Shown here piece by piece: positions 21,986 to 34,140 of a stretch of 64,000 bases of DNA (positions are counted from its first letter, which is position 1; each line of letters starts with the position of its first letter). Position numbers and translations under genes: made by a program. The notes beneath the pieces are model-generated. The model was given only the letters and a program-made list of their open reading frames with translations. It made no database searches and was not told the DNA's origin. This DNA comes from Acestrorhynchus altus. Its lineage: Eukaryota; Chordata; Actinopteri; Characiformes; Acestrorhynchidae. The stretch spans positions 873,110 to 937,109 of the forward strand of contig CM067521.1 of NCBI GenBank assembly GCA_034509495.1. Reading direction: 5' to 3'.

Positions 21986-22414
21986 AAAAGCTGGCAAACA
22001 CGGAGCCAACACTGATTCTATAACTGGAATAGAAAAGGGTTTGCCCACTGCCATCAGCTCAGGAGGGGATGGTGCATTTTTGGGTCTGAAGGCCAGAATC
22101 AGGGTTTGGAGTGGAGAATGCAGTGAAGGAGGGATATGGTTGAACTTAGTAAGACTGAAAACAAGCTGTGTTGCTACATTCTCCTGAGTAGATACAAGGC
22201 CCCAAGGACAGGAAGCTGAGCAAGAAGGGAGGTGCGGATGTCCAGCCTAAAGATTTCGTCCTTGGGAGGGTACCTCCCTGATCTCCCATCCGTCTGAGAC
22301 CACTGGGCGGTCAGTGATTTACACAATAACAAAAAACATTAAAACTGGACAAACATTTGCATGAAGATGAAATCTCCAGGATTATACCTTATTTCACTTA
22401 TTTACGCCGTTCAC

Positions 22415-22805
22415 GATGAGTGGATCAGACGCAGCAGTGCTGCTGGAGTGCTTATACACTGCGTCCACTCACTGTCCACTCTATTAGACACTCCCACCAG
22501 TGTCTCCACTCCACCTTGTAGATGTAAAGTCAGAGACAGAAGCTCATCTGTTTCTGCACAGTTTGTGTTGGTCGTCCTCTAGTCCTTCATCAGTGCTCAC
22601 AGGACGCTGCCGGTGGGATATTTCAGACTGGTGGACTGTTACCAGTCCAGCAGTCACACTAAGTGGTGAAAGGAGGAGAACAAAGTCTGCAGAGAAACAG
22701 ATGAACTACAGTCTGGAATTATAGAACCACAAAGAGCTCCTGTGTGATCAGAGGAGCTGATAGAGTGGAAACAAGGAGGTGGTCATAATGTTATGGCTGA
22801 TCGGT
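22415..22805 (+). repeat. Dispersed repeat A, nearly full, with intact right terminus
   Basis: Left block, 'GTTGGTCGTCCTCTAGTCC', 'GGTGGACTGTTACCAGTCC', then a deletion to the right end. The terminus 'CATAATGTTATGGCTGATCG' is intact. Its complement starts other copies, so this word defines one end. Confidence 0.9.
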
Positions 22806-22809
22806 GTAT

Positions 22810-23160
22810 ATGTGAATTTTCAACAGACCGTTTGTGATGCCCTAATGATGTCCAAACCCGTTTGGATGAACAGACTTTGGGAACGCACGAGCTGGTGGTG
22901 GGATTCTTGAGAAGGGAAGGGGCTCTCATTCTCATGAGGAAGTGAGTGCAGCTGTGAGAGTGGTGAATGCAGCAGATGGAGGATAAAAGGCTGTTTAGGG
23001 GTTTACCAGCTCTCTATAAAAGAGTTCATTCAGACCACTGATGATCAGAACATCTCCAGAGCAGCTTTTATAGATCATTCATTTCCCTTAAACAGAAATA
23101 TTTCATATTAAAATCCTCTGGTTATGAGGAAACAGCCTTTCATGGCACTGCATACATGCA
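22810..23160. other. Unassigned sequence with two TATAAAAG-like words
   Basis: TATAAAAGAG at 23016 and GATAAAAGG at 22981 lie near each other, without a following gene. No repeat recognised. Confidence 0.3.
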
Positions 23161-23164
23161 CTAT

Positions 23165-23680
23165 TCATTCACACCGGCCACTTTATTAGAAACCCCTTCC
23201 TCTCGATGCAGAATACGGCCTTCTGAGCACCACGATCAGCCATAACATCATATCTACTCTCAACTCAATCTGCTCCTCTGACCATATAGAAGCACTTTGT
23301 GGTTCTATAATTCCAGACTGTAGTTCATCTGTTTCTCTGCAGACTTTATTCTCCTCCTTTCACCCTGATCTTCAATGATCAGGACCCCACAGGACCACCA
23401 CAGACACAGCAGTGCAGGACTAGAGGACGACCAACACAAACTGTGCAGAAACAGATGAGCTCCTGTCTCTGACTTTACATCTACAAGGTGGAGACACTCG
23501 GTAGGAGTGTCTGATAGAGTGGACAGTGAGTGGACACAGGGTTTAAACACTCCAGCAGCACTGCTGTGTCCGATCCACTCGTACCAGCAACACACACTAA
23601 CACACCACCACCATTTCAGTGTGACTGCAGTGCTGAGAATGACCCACCACCCACATCATAGCTGCTCTGTGGTGGTCACG
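23165..23680. repeat. Dispersed repeat A, rearranged copy (configuration B)
   Basis: A minus-oriented right end (23235-23405) abuts a minus-oriented middle segment (23410-23545). This leads through GTTTAAAC into a plus-oriented right half. It shows the middle segment inverted relative to 60970. Confidence 0.85.
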
Positions 23681-24019
23681 GTGTTGGACAAAGTATGCAA
23701 AGGATTTTTATTGCGGGTGGAAACACGGTGTAGTTTAGAGCACAGCTGTTTTTACAGGAGCCTCAGTTTACACTGCCGTCCACAGAAGAGTCAGTGTGAA
23801 TGTTAAGTGCTGTTTGGATACCCGTTGAATTTTACAAGGTCAGAAAAACAAGGTTGCTCTTAGAAGTCTGAAAAGCACCATCTGTGCCCACATAGGTACT
23901 GCATGTGTGTGTTTAAAGCAAAGTCACATTGTTACAAATGCACAGACTGAACATTACAGTCACCACAGTGACGTCCCGAACGTAGACCAAAGGTTCAACC
24001 CTGACATCCACAGCTCTCT

Positions 24020-25130
24020 GGATTGGCGGGTGAAAAGGTTAGGACACCCCGTGGATACCTTCCTCTGTTTTCAACATATTTAAAGACATGAACCTTTGAT
24101 CTTCATTGTGACTCTAATGAGAGACGGAGCTGATATAACTACACACGTACAACTGAATGAACATCGTTTGTGAAACATAATTTTCTGTTGAGGGAAAATG
24201 TTAGGACACCCGTTTTATTACTACGTGAAGAATGCTTTAAATTAGAATCCCACGCAGAACATCAGCTGATTATAATGATTAAACCATCACTAGGACAGAG
24301 TCTGTCTTATTTAAACCCCAGACATTAGCCTGGTTTGCTCTTGATTGTTGAAGTGAGTGGGATCACCATGGTCAGATCCAAAGAGCTCACTGAGGTCTTC
24401 AGAAAGAAGGTTGTAGATGCAGATGAGTTCATTTGAGATCATTTACAAGTGGAGAACATTTAGAACAACTGCCCACATGACCAGATCAGACCGTCCTACA
24501 AGTTCAGCTCAAGAGTAGAACCAGTAAAGAAGATCTAACAATCCTAAAATGTTCATCAGATTCTACCATCAGAAAAAGACCAAACTAGTTTGATCTCCAT
24601 GGGAGGTGTTTAAGGAGGAAAAAAAAACATCAGGGCAAGACCAAAGTTCTCCAGCAAACATCTTGAGCAGCAGGACTTCTGGAACAATGTGCTTTGGACA
24701 GAATGGAATTATTTGGACACAGTAACAGAAGACATGATTGGATCAAAACAAAACACAGCATTTGAGCAGAAGAAGCTCATAGCAGCTGTGAAACATGGTG
24801 GTGGAAGTGTGATGGTTTGGAGCTGCTCTGCTGCAGCAGGGTGTGGAGATCTCTCCATCATAGAAACCACTATGAGATCTTTATGGTATCAGAGGGGGTT
24901 TGAGGAGAACGGAAGAGCGTCTGTACAAAGACTGACGCTGAAACATCACAGAGCTGAAAGAATTCCGCATGGAGGAGTGGGAACGTCGTTCTTCCAGTCG
25001 ATGTCAGAGACGGTAGACGGTTCTAGAAACATCTCACTGACATTATTTCAGACAAAGGAGGAGATACAGATATTAGGACAGAGGGGTCTGAACTTTATCC
25101 TCACAAGGAAATGACACTGATGTTACATCA
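24020..25130 (+). mobile_element. Tc1-like transposon remnant, forward copy
   Basis: Terminal words 'AAAGGTTAGGACACCCCG' and 'TGTTAGGACACCCG'. The transposase start MVRSKELTEVFRKKVVDADE lies near 24368. Further on come KHGGGSVMVWSCSAAAGCGD and an SIIETTM core around 24800-24870. Frameshifts make it non-functional. Confidence 0.85.
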
Positions 25131-25439
25131 AATGATGATTCTTCAGTTGTAGGTGTTTAGTTACATGACCTCCATCTCTTGGTGTAGGTACAGTGACAAA
25201 TGTCCAGATGTTTAAATATGTGTGTGTCATCATCAGGAGGTGGAATACTGAAAATATCAGGAGGGAGTTGTCCCCCAGATGTCATTATACCATATCGATA
25301 TCTCCTGACCCCATTCTGACTCCCTATAAATCTGAGTCACCGTAACACACAGCAATCTCTGACCTTACACCTACAAGGTGGAGCAACTGGGGTCTATTAG
25401 AGTGGACAGTGAGTGGACCAGATGACGTTATGTTTTACA

Positions 25440-25880
25440 GGCTGTTTTTCCCCTTTCAGCTCTGTGATGTTTCAGCGTCAGTCTTTGTACAGACGCTCTT
25501 CCGTTCTCCTCAAACCCCCTCTGATACAATAAAGATCTCACAGTGGTTTCTATGATGGAGAGATCTCCACACCCTGCTGCAGCAGAGCAGCTCCAAACCA
25601 TCACACTCCCACCACCATGTTCACAGCTGCTATGAGCTTCTTCTGCTCAAATGCTGTGTTTGGTTTGATCCAAACATGTCTTCTGTTTCTGTGTCCAAAT
25701 TATTCAGCTTTGGATTCACCTGTCCAAAGCACAGATGTCCTGCTCTTTGGATAGATGTTCTCTGAAGAACTTCAGTCTTACTGCTCTAAGGATAAAGTCC
25801 TGATGTCCTGCACCCGATTCTAATTTTAGGCATTTTAAGTAGTGATTAATGTGGGTGTGTCCTAACTTTTTATTCCCAAG
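25440..25880 (-). mobile_element. Tc1-like transposon remnant, inverted copy
   Basis: Reverse complement of the 24640-24970 part of the neighbouring copy. For example 'TTTCAGCTCTGTGATGTTTC' here pairs with its complement at ~24940-24960. It ends in the complement of the terminal 'TTAGGACACAC' near 25855. With the forward copy it forms a large inverted repeat with a ~480-bp spacer. Confidence 0.85.
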
Positions 25881-26189
25881 AACATTTGATTCATCTTAAA
25901 ATTAATTTAATAATGAATTCATTTCATTCCTAAGATCCTCAGAAAAGGAATTCTGCCATTTTTGAGCTCAGTGTCTCTGCTGCACTCTGCTCTGATACCA
26001 TTTCTGGTGCCGTTTTCTGTTTGTACGCTGAGGAGCGTGAATTAATACTTATTCTGACAATATTAGTTTGAATCAGTTATTTTCTTGACTTGCTCATGCA
26101 GATGTTCTCCTTTACAACATCAGGAGGAGAATTCCACCTTTTCTCTCAGAGAGGAGCTCAGGTGCTCAATCAGTCTTTTCGTGTCATTT

Positions 26190-26475
26190 CATGACTAGAT
26201 CTGCAGCTCCCTTCTGGCTGACCTTCCGAAGTGACCATCAGAGCCTTCGGCTGGTCCAGAATACAGCAGCACGGCTCGTCTCCAGTCTTCCCACGTTCAG
26301 CCATGTATCTCCTCGGCTGCTTCCCTTCACTGGCTTTGTGTAGCTGAACGTCAGATTCAGAACCCTGACGCTGGTCTACAAAGCCTAAACAAGACCAGCT
26401 CCTCCGTACTTGAGGGCAAAGCTCAAAAGCAGGTCTGAGTAGCTGAGCCACTCGCCGACTGAAGAGCATCTCTTT
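26190..26475 (+). mobile_element. LINE reverse-transcriptase C-terminal remnant
   Basis: The + translation reads like LRLVQNTAARLVSSLPTFSH, a landmark of fish non-LTR elements (xLQLVQNAAARLxTxT), followed by 'LTLVYKA' and 'APPYLRAKL' with stops between. It is a decayed fragment. Confidence 0.8.
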
Positions 26476-26479
26476 CACA

Positions 26480-27820
26480 GCGTTTGTCATTAAAGGATTA
26501 TATCTAAACCACGTCTGTGTGATAAAGTGTAATATGTTGAGTGTTGGGTATCAATGTCTCCATTCATGACACAATGACACATGGACGAGTAATGCAAGGA
26601 GCACCAGACCGGATCTTGCCTAGGGCACAAACGTTCATTCTAACGTTTCAAATGTGGGGGAGGGGGTCCCCACCAGTCTAGTACCCTTTGTGTGGTGCAC
26701 TGTGGTGGTCCTCGCTTATATACCATCAACTGGAGGTAGGGAGGAGACAGGCAATGTCCCTGGTAAAGGACAAACGGACATGTTTAGTGCTTCTCTAGGG
26801 ACATGAGAGTGATGTGCATATCTAGAGCTGAAGCATTTGTTTTGAGCTGGTCTAGACATGGTTTGCTTTCTCTTCTGCTCTCTCTTTCTTCTTCTCTCAC
26901 GTTTCACGTTGTTTGTCACTGTTAGTTGTGAGAACAATGTTTTGTAAACTGCGCTGGCCGAGGCTCCTCTGTGCTTTGCCATCATGTGATGGGGATGTAA
27001 ATATTTTACCACCAGACAGTTTAATATAACATCGGAGTGTGTTTGTTCTGGTCAAAGGTCCCTGAAGACAAGGCAGAAACAACAGAAAAACAGGCCGAAC
27101 TAAACAGCGCTAAAGCCACGAAAGTCTCCTTCCGCACGGAAACGCGGTAATCATGGGGCCCCAGGAAGTATACTCGTTACTCCACACATAAACATCGGTC
27201 TCCTTGTTCTTTTCCATGTAACTGAGAGTTCTTGTAAAATTGCATTCACATGTTTTTTTCATCCAGCCTTGCACAGGAGAACATGTCCCCCGGGAGAAGC
27301 CGCCAGTGAATCGGGGGGGGCTGTGTGATGTGTCCATTTGAAGGACAGGGATGTTTGAGAGAGAAGGAAAGCACAATGAAACGTAAGCCTTTTGAAAGGC
27401 TGGTCTGAAAGGACACGTGTGCACTGGTTCCTACATTCCATTAAGCATCGTGGCTTATTGTGCAGGACCAGAGCGTGCTCACTTATGGTACGTGGAGAAG
27501 CTTCAACTCTGAGCAGGATGTGCAGCCCTGCATCAATGACGACTTTCTACAAGCAGCTATTCAATAAAAACTATTGCTCTGGACCAAAGAGACCACCCTT
27601 ACCGTGTAGGTTGTGTAGGTAGAACCTAACATGATCTAGAGGACAGTTTGTTTTTACTGGAGAAGCTCTTAATCAAGTTTGCGGGATGTTTGTAAATGTT
27701 TGAAGTAGTTTCATTCAACCGTAAATTGGAAAACAGTGTATAGGAGACAGTCGCTCATACCAGAAACTGTTCTTTTCAGGAATAGACCCTAGACTACTCC
27801 CATTGGTCTTCATTTGAGAT
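26480..27820. other. Unassigned sequence, no gene recognised
   Basis: Several short open frames on both strands (for example minus 27110-27424) lack codon bias, splice context or family resemblance. Confidence 0.4.
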
Positions 27821-27829
27821 GTATTCTTT

Positions 27830-28310
27830 TTGACTAGGGACGCGGAGGGAAATGCTGGGGTTGAGGATTTTTTGTTCTGAGAACAAAACAAAATGGAACA
27901 AACTGATAAAACCCTGAACAAAGGACTGATAGATAAACAAACGGGATCTCGACTGAACTGACTAACAGACAGATAAACAAAACTAAGAAAGCCGTCGGGA
28001 GAACAGACCGACAGAAACAAACCAGGACAGAAAAAGGGTCGTAAATACAAGGCAACATTGGACACACCTGGGACACACTGATGAACAAGCAGGGTATGGG
28101 ATGAGACACAGCTGGGAATAGGTGGAGCAAGGGAGGAGACAAGGACAAAATAAACACAACCCATGGGCTTAGGAGCACATGGGGACAAACAACAACAAGG
28201 AAGACAGGTGAACGGCCATGACAGTTGGCACGTGGACAGAGCAGTAAACATGCACTGGAAGCTCCTTTGGTATTTAAACTGGTACTGAATTGAGTTGGAA
28301 ATGAATTTCT
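27830..28310. repeat. Repeat B, copy 1
   Basis: Shares 'GCTGGGGTTGAGGATTT', 'CACACCTGGGACA', 'GACACAGCTGGGAA' and 'GGGAGGAGACAAGGACAAA' with 33215-33560, in the same order. It is A/C-rich on +, so two long overlapping minus frames (178 and 159 codons) stay open; these are not believed to be genes. A repeat C segment (CAGTAAACATGCACTGGAAG) is attached at its right end. Confidence 0.8.
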
Positions 28311-29030
28311 CACTAATAATTCATCACAAAACAGTGATGCTTAGAAAATGGCATAGAACTACCCACAAAGTGCAGATCTCCAGGTCTGAGGGTTAAGGGG
28401 CATTTAGAATATTTGCAACCAAACTAAACTAAACTGTACAGATAAGAATGTAAATATTGTTTCCAGCACTGTCTGATCAAAGGCGTAAGGCCCCACAAAT
28501 TAATGAAGGCCCACTCCCCCCATGTCCCCCCAACTCTCAAGTTAGGGAGAGTTACTGTCTCGTCTTAGTCTGAAGATGAAGCGAAACTGTCTCATTGTAC
28601 TCTCCACAACCTTTAAAGCTCCACAGGAAACAAGCAACGTGATGGCTCTCCAGAGATGATACAGTATATGGACGTGATGGTGATCACACCCTTCCTAAAG
28701 CCCACACAGAATATAGAGAACAATCGTCTCAGGTCAGAATTCAGGTCAAAGGACCCCTTCTTCGAATTTTGCTTCAGACTGCAGGAAAGTCCTGAACTGC
28801 TCTGTTCTGGATCATTTCAGCCCAAAGCGATTGTGCAAGTATGTCCTCCCACCCCATGAGCAGGGCTAACTGTTATGAGCCTAAGTGATAAAGGCTGAGG
28901 AAGCAGAATGATGGAAACACAATAACATCAGCTTGAAGCAAAAGGTTCCCAACCCAAACACGTAGAGTAAAGAAACTATACCATCTACATTTGGATTTGG
29001 CAGCTTCAGTAATGAGTCCAATGGTGACGA
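28310..29030. other. Unassigned sequence
   Basis: 28735-28770 is a reverse-oriented relative of 21590-21620. No gene recognised. Confidence 0.4.
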
Positions 29031-29610
29031 CCATCAAAACCGTGTGTGGAGGCATTGTGGTCAGCACCAAGATCAAATGTTCTGAATTCTGAAAGATGCC
29101 TGATCACCTTTGATCTTCATTACAGACACTTTAACAGACCAACGTTACGTTAATGAGGTTCTGCAACCAGTGGTTCTACCTTTTCTGAACACACACTCCG
29201 GTGCTCTGTTCCAACAGGACGACGCTCGTCCACACATTGCTGCCGTCTCAAGATCTCGTCTTGAAGACACAGATACTACGCCGTGGTCGGTCTCATCTCC
29301 AGACCTGTCCCTGATTGAAAATGTGTGGACGCTATTGGACGCTCTATCAACACTCCACCCCTACCACACCATCTGCAGAACTGAGTGAGAACATTCAAGC
29401 TGCATGGGATGGATCATCACAGGACACCATGCAGAGACGTCTGGCATGGAAAGCACATGCAATGAGACAACCTGATAGAGTCAGGTTCAGCGATAGTGCC
29501 CGAACTTGCTTACGTCACATAGAAACCTCTGACAGGTGTCAAGAGAGTGAACACCTTCTCAAAGGTGTGCTGATAGCACTATGACTGGTTCCGAACATCT
29601 CTAAAACCTT
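29030..29610 (+). mobile_element. Tc1/mariner transposase C-terminal remnant, family D (best copy)
   Basis: Open stretches give VLQPVVLPFLNTHSGALFQQ, DDARPHIAAVSRSRLEDTD and WSVSSPDLSLIENVW. These are the second Asp and final acidic residue of the DDE core, followed by AWDGSSQDTMQRRL. An in-frame loss after CRTE shows it is dead. Related copies lie at 15140, 35880, 37545, 40680 and 49985. Confidence 0.88.
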
Positions 29611-30330
29611 AGGAAGGTCAGGTATGCAGCATGCAGGACACACAGGATGGATGATGGAAACTCAAAGTGCATTGACGTGACCATGGAGGCCCCACATCAC
29701 AATTTCTAGAAGTTACAGGACATCACAGGACACCTCCAGAGCTCTTGTGGAGGAAAGGACTTGTGTGAAGGTGGTTTTAATGCTATGGTTGAAATTGCAT
29801 TTCGATGAAAATCACATATTTGTTGCTGGGAACCAAACACTAAACTGCATTTCAGCATCTTCAACTATAAATCCCATTTAAATCCCATTCTCCAATTCTG
29901 TCCTTCTGTAATTAGCAGAACTGTTCTGCTCAGCTGAGTTCATTTTATGTAGACCCTCAGTTCGAGGCTCGTTAGCAGCCAGTTCAGGCCATTATCCTCA
30001 TTATGCCGAGGCCCTGTAAAGACAGAACAGAGAACAGTGTGTGCAGGAGGCCAAGCTGAACCATCTCAAAGCTCAATTAAATCACAGACCGGGACAGTTT
30101 GATTCACTTCCAAGGACTTGTTGAAGCCTGAGCCCATCATTCTGAGTGGGGTGAATAAAGGGTGTGTGCCACGAAGGGAAATGAGACACAGAAATATGAT
30201 CCCGCCGTGACATCAAAGTCTGTTTCAAACGTGTCCTTTTTAAACATTCATGTTATATTTCATTATACTCGGAGACATGTGTCCAGTGAAATATGCATCC
30301 AATCAATGCATTAAGCTCACAGCTGACACA
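29610..30330. other. Unique sequence, possible non-coding regulatory DNA
   Basis: 29840-30240 is free of recognisable repeats. No ORF, tRNA or other RNA gene seen. Confidence 0.3.
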
Positions 30331-30740
30331 CTCATGTGATGAAATTAGGACACCCTACGAAAACCACTGCATTTCTTAACAATATTAAACATCTGGACGT
30401 CTGATCTTCATTATAACGATACTGAGAGAGACGTTTATAAAATGTAATTGTAATTATTATTTGATTTTTTTTCTTGGAAAAAAAAGTGTCCTCATAGCTG
30501 TTATTTCCTCCTTTGGCTGAAATACTTGGACATTTTTCACACTCCCCCAATTCTTTTCACCTCAGGCCCTTTCACTGTCTCACTCCGTCCCCAAGATTTC
30601 ATAGTGGATCCTATGATGGAGAGATCTCCAGGCCCTGCTGCAGCAAAGCAGCCCCTACCATGACACTTCCACCACCATGCTTCACAGTTAGTAGGGTTCT
30701 TGGGCTCGAATGATGCGTTTGGGTTCTGTAACATACAGAA
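30330..30740 (-). mobile_element. Tc1-like remnant
   Basis: Terminal 'AAATTAGGACACCCTACG' at 30345. The minus translation includes WWWKCHGRGCFAAAGPGDLS and IIGSTM, matching the KHGGGSVMVWGC...AAGxGxLxxIxGTM core of Tc1. The middle is deleted. Confidence 0.75.
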
Positions 30741-30789
30741 GCTGTTTTATATGGAGTAACGGGCTTCAATTCGTGCAGGACTAATCAAC

Positions 30790-30990
30790 ATGTAATATCA
30801 GAGACAGGAGCTCATCTGTATCTGCACAGTTTGTGCTGGTCATCCTCTAGAAAATGACCCACCACCCACATAATAGGAGGAGAATAAAGTCTGCAGAGAA
30901 ACAGATGAACTACAGTCTGGAATTATAGAACCATAAAGAGCTCCTGTGTGATCAGAGGAGCTGATATTATGGATGGAGCAGAATCAAGAA
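30790..30990 (+). repeat. Dispersed repeat A, internally deleted
   Basis: Left words 'CAGAGACAGGAGCTCATCTG' and 'GGTCATCCTCTAG' join directly to 'AAATGACCCACCACCCACAT' and then the right end. It lacks the palindrome and the GATC hairpin. Confidence 0.85.
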
Positions 30991-31121
30991 TAATCCTATT
31001 ATTTCTCTTCCTGTTTGTGATCAATAAGAGTGATCAGTGTGGAAACTCCAGCCCTGTAAGGACAGAGGCACGTAAACAGAAAGACGAATTTCTCATTCCG
31101 AAGAAAGTGGTTGAGATCTTG

Positions 31122-31166
31122 TGAGCTAGTTTGAAGAACAAAAGCTTGGTTCTTCAAACTAGCTCA
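31122..31166. ncRNA. Perfect 18-bp hairpin with 9-nt loop
   Basis: Arms TGAGCTAGTTTGAAGAAC (31122-31139) and its exact complement (31149-31166), with loop AAAAGCTTG. Pairing can extend outward imperfectly (GAGATCTTG side against the complement of AAACTTTG side) to about 30 bp. It could be a small-RNA precursor, a cruciform or a recent inverted duplication. The RNA-gene call is speculative; the hairpin itself is certain. Confidence 0.35.
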
Positions 31167-31169
31167 AAG

Positions 31170-32950
31170 TTTCTCCTGGATGTGTTCAATTCCATCAGCA
31201 GCACACCTGATTTAACATCACTAAGCACTGATTTACCAAAGCAGGTGTCGATGGTGTTTATAAGACAGTGGGGAAACACTTTATGCCCTCTTCTGCAAAG
31301 ACCCAATGTCTAATCAGACCACACTTGCGGAGTTTCGGAGCAATCCCACAGCCTCCATAATTTATGCACTTTCCGAAAGAACCCGACGTTCAAGCCTCGA
31401 TGCAAAATTATGCAGCAACCACAAGGTTGCACTGAATGTAGATCCCATTGGATTTTACTGATCTTCCACAAACGAGCCGTGGGTTTGAATCCTTTCATCA
31501 ACAGTGACAGCAGACATAATGCTCAGAGGCCTTGAAGTCTTGGCGAAAGAATGTTTGCCAACAGAATCAAACAGTAGGGAACAATAGCTCTCACAATCCC
31601 ATTTCAACTCCGAGGTCTTCTGGAAACCTCACGCACACGGAGAGCACCCAGTGTGACCTTCTCATATACATCTGGCCTGCAGTCCACAAGCTCAACGAGA
31701 TACAACAAACTCAGCTTCTCCTTCCGTTCAGGTAGATTAGCAGCTTGTGTTCCGTGTGCTCCATGGGATTGTGCAATTATGCTGCGATCTGGAAAACGTT
31801 GGCCTCTGTCCTAGAAAGTATATCATTATGCCGAGGCAGACATGTTATTCATCCGGTGTGAACAGGAGTACCGTGGAGGGGAGTTAATAAACAACTGCGC
31901 TGGTACACCGGTGGAACAGACAGACATTACGTCTCTTAAAGTCGTTTACCTCTAGGCCAGAAGAGTGACACTTAACTCAAATAAATATCTCATTAGTCTC
32001 AGCTCTTCACAAGACATGACCTCCAGGAATGTTGACCACATTACACTGTTGACCATGTTCGTTATAATAACCCATGGAGATCAAACTCAAATGAACTGAA
32101 GACAGCTTCAAGAACCAACTTTTAGACCCCTAGGGTCATTTTGAGGGACAAATGTATTTATAGGACACAAATCCAGGGAGTCCAGATGCACGAAAGCTCA
32201 TGTTCATCACACCAATCAGTAACATCTGCAGCCCTGTGGATGCAAGAACTGTCATGAATATTCTGTTCCTTGGTAAGTTGACCAAAGGAAAAACCGGATT
32301 GTCCAGCAGCTCAGTGTTGACACTGAGGTTCAAATCTACAGTCACCTCAACCAAAGGACCCAGTTTGAACCACACCTTCACACAGTCCTCACCAAAGATT
32401 CCTGAGCTCTACCATGAAAACGACATTCAGCATCGTTCACATACAGGAAGATACCAGATCCATCTGACCAGTCCAGTTTCTGTCTCTTTGCCACCGTAGC
32501 AGAAGTGAGTGAAGGCCTCTTGCTTCACTGTGCTCCTGCAGTGGGTTTGGTCCTGATGTAGGCTGTAGACGCTGTGAGAGAAATACAGTATGTTACAGTA
32601 TGTTCGTAATACAGTCCATTAAATAAGATTCATGTCGTCTAGAGGCAGACAGTGTTATCAATGATGAACACGAATGTGTGGCTGGCTGCTGACCATGCAT
32701 CACTGCAAACCTCATTTTACTCCAGCTGTAGACTCTCGGCTATAGCATGTAATAGATTGGTGCCGCCTTTATTTTTAGGATGTTTCCTCAAGCCATTATC
32801 AGAGTCCTTGGCAGGGGTCAGGGAGGAAGCAGACAGGGTAATCCAGAACATGTCCAAGATACCACAATCCCAGAATACCAGGGAAGACAAGGTCAAAGAA
32901 GATAAAACTAGAGAAGAAATCCAGGCAACACTAGATGGACAACACTAGGG
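31170..32950. other. Unique sequence, no gene recognised
   Basis: Low repeat content with words such as 'CCATAATTTATGCACTTTCC' and 'GATGCAAAATTATGCAGCAA', which look like POU/homeodomain sites. Short open frames (99 and 98 codons at 32200 and 32652) have no family resemblance. Confidence 0.35.
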
Positions 32951-33039
32951 AAGAATAGTGTGTTTGGATGGGCCTTTATGACAGGTCATAAAGATAATAA
33001 TCACCACAAACTGGCATGTGAGCAATACGTATATCAACT

Positions 33040-33570
33040 CTTACAGATCAATGTGGGATTGAACTGAATTGAACTGAATTAAATCCCAGTTTAAAGGCCA
33101 AAGGAGCTTCCAGTGCATGTTTACTGCTCTGTCCACGTGAACATGATTAACCTGCATACCTGCAACCCAAGTTCCCGGCGAATCCTGTTCAGCCGAACAG
33201 ATGAACACTAGGGAAGTGGAGGTAAACGCTGGGGTTGAGGATTTAACGAAAACAAACGAGGTACAAAACACCAAGTAAACAAACAAACTGACCAGAAGAC
33301 TATAGAACCACAACAATAACTATCACAGGTACAAAAATGACAACACCATCTACAAGCACTGACATCAACAATCATCAACAAAGACTGACAAAGATAGGCT
33401 GAGACAAAGGGCCATAAATTCAACACAACATTGACCACACCTGGGACATGATAACGAAGGGGCAGGGTTATAGATCTGACACAGCTGGGAACAGGCAGAG
33501 CGAGGGAGGAGACAAGGACAAAGCAAACTCAAAAACAAGGAAGACAAATAAACAGGACTGACAAACGACA
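33040..33570. repeat. Repeat B, copy 2, with inverted repeat C piece
   Basis: The repeat C word appears at 33103-33135 in the opposite orientation to copy 1. The repeat B body follows from 'GCTGGGGTTGAGGATTT' at 33228. Confidence 0.8.
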
Positions 33571-33599
33571 GACATGACAGGAAGGGTTGCCATGAGAAA

Positions 33600-34140
33600 C
33601 TTGCTGCTCTCCAAAAAGAATCTGACAACAAAATAGATCTTTTTGTTTAAAATGAGAAACTTCCGTTTGGAGAAAGGACAAAAACAATCATTCCATCTTG
33701 GAAAAATCCCATCTGTGAAACATGGTGGTGGTAGCATTATGGTATGGGGCCTGTTTTGCTGAATCTGGGCCAGGATGGCTCGCCTGAATTCTAAATTATA
33801 CCAGCAAATTCAAAAGGGAAATGTCAGGACACCTGTCTGTGAGCTGAATCTCAAGAGTGTGGGTCATGCATCAAGACAATGAGTCTAATCACATGAGTCA
33901 CTCTCCAACGAATGGTGAAGAAGAAAAACCTCCATCCAATAACCTTAATCCAGTAGAAATGTTGTGGAAGGAAACCGATGTGCAATGCGAAACATTTATT
34001 CGCAGTTATCGATCTGAAATTTTTCATTTCATTAAATACAATCGTTCCCAAAACTGTAAGTATCTTCATCTGGAGTGGAAGCTGCAGCAAAAGCTTCATG
34101 GAGATGGTTTGTCTGCAGCCGAACCCTTGTTTCAGCGATG
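33600..34140 (+). mobile_element. Tc1-like remnant, different subfamily
   Basis: VKHGGGSIMVWGLF-like reading at ~33716-33760, then 'QDNESNHMSHSPTNGEEEKP' and 'NLNPVEMLWKE' near 33870-33980. These carry the second D and the final E of the catalytic triad. Stops and frameshifts interrupt it. Confidence 0.8.

Noticed and set aside
27715..28313. Two overlapping minus-strand frames of 178 and 159 codons
   Set aside because: They lie in repeat B, whose A/C-rich strand lacks stops. The same region is repeated at 33215-33560 with different frames, and neither translation resembles a protein family.
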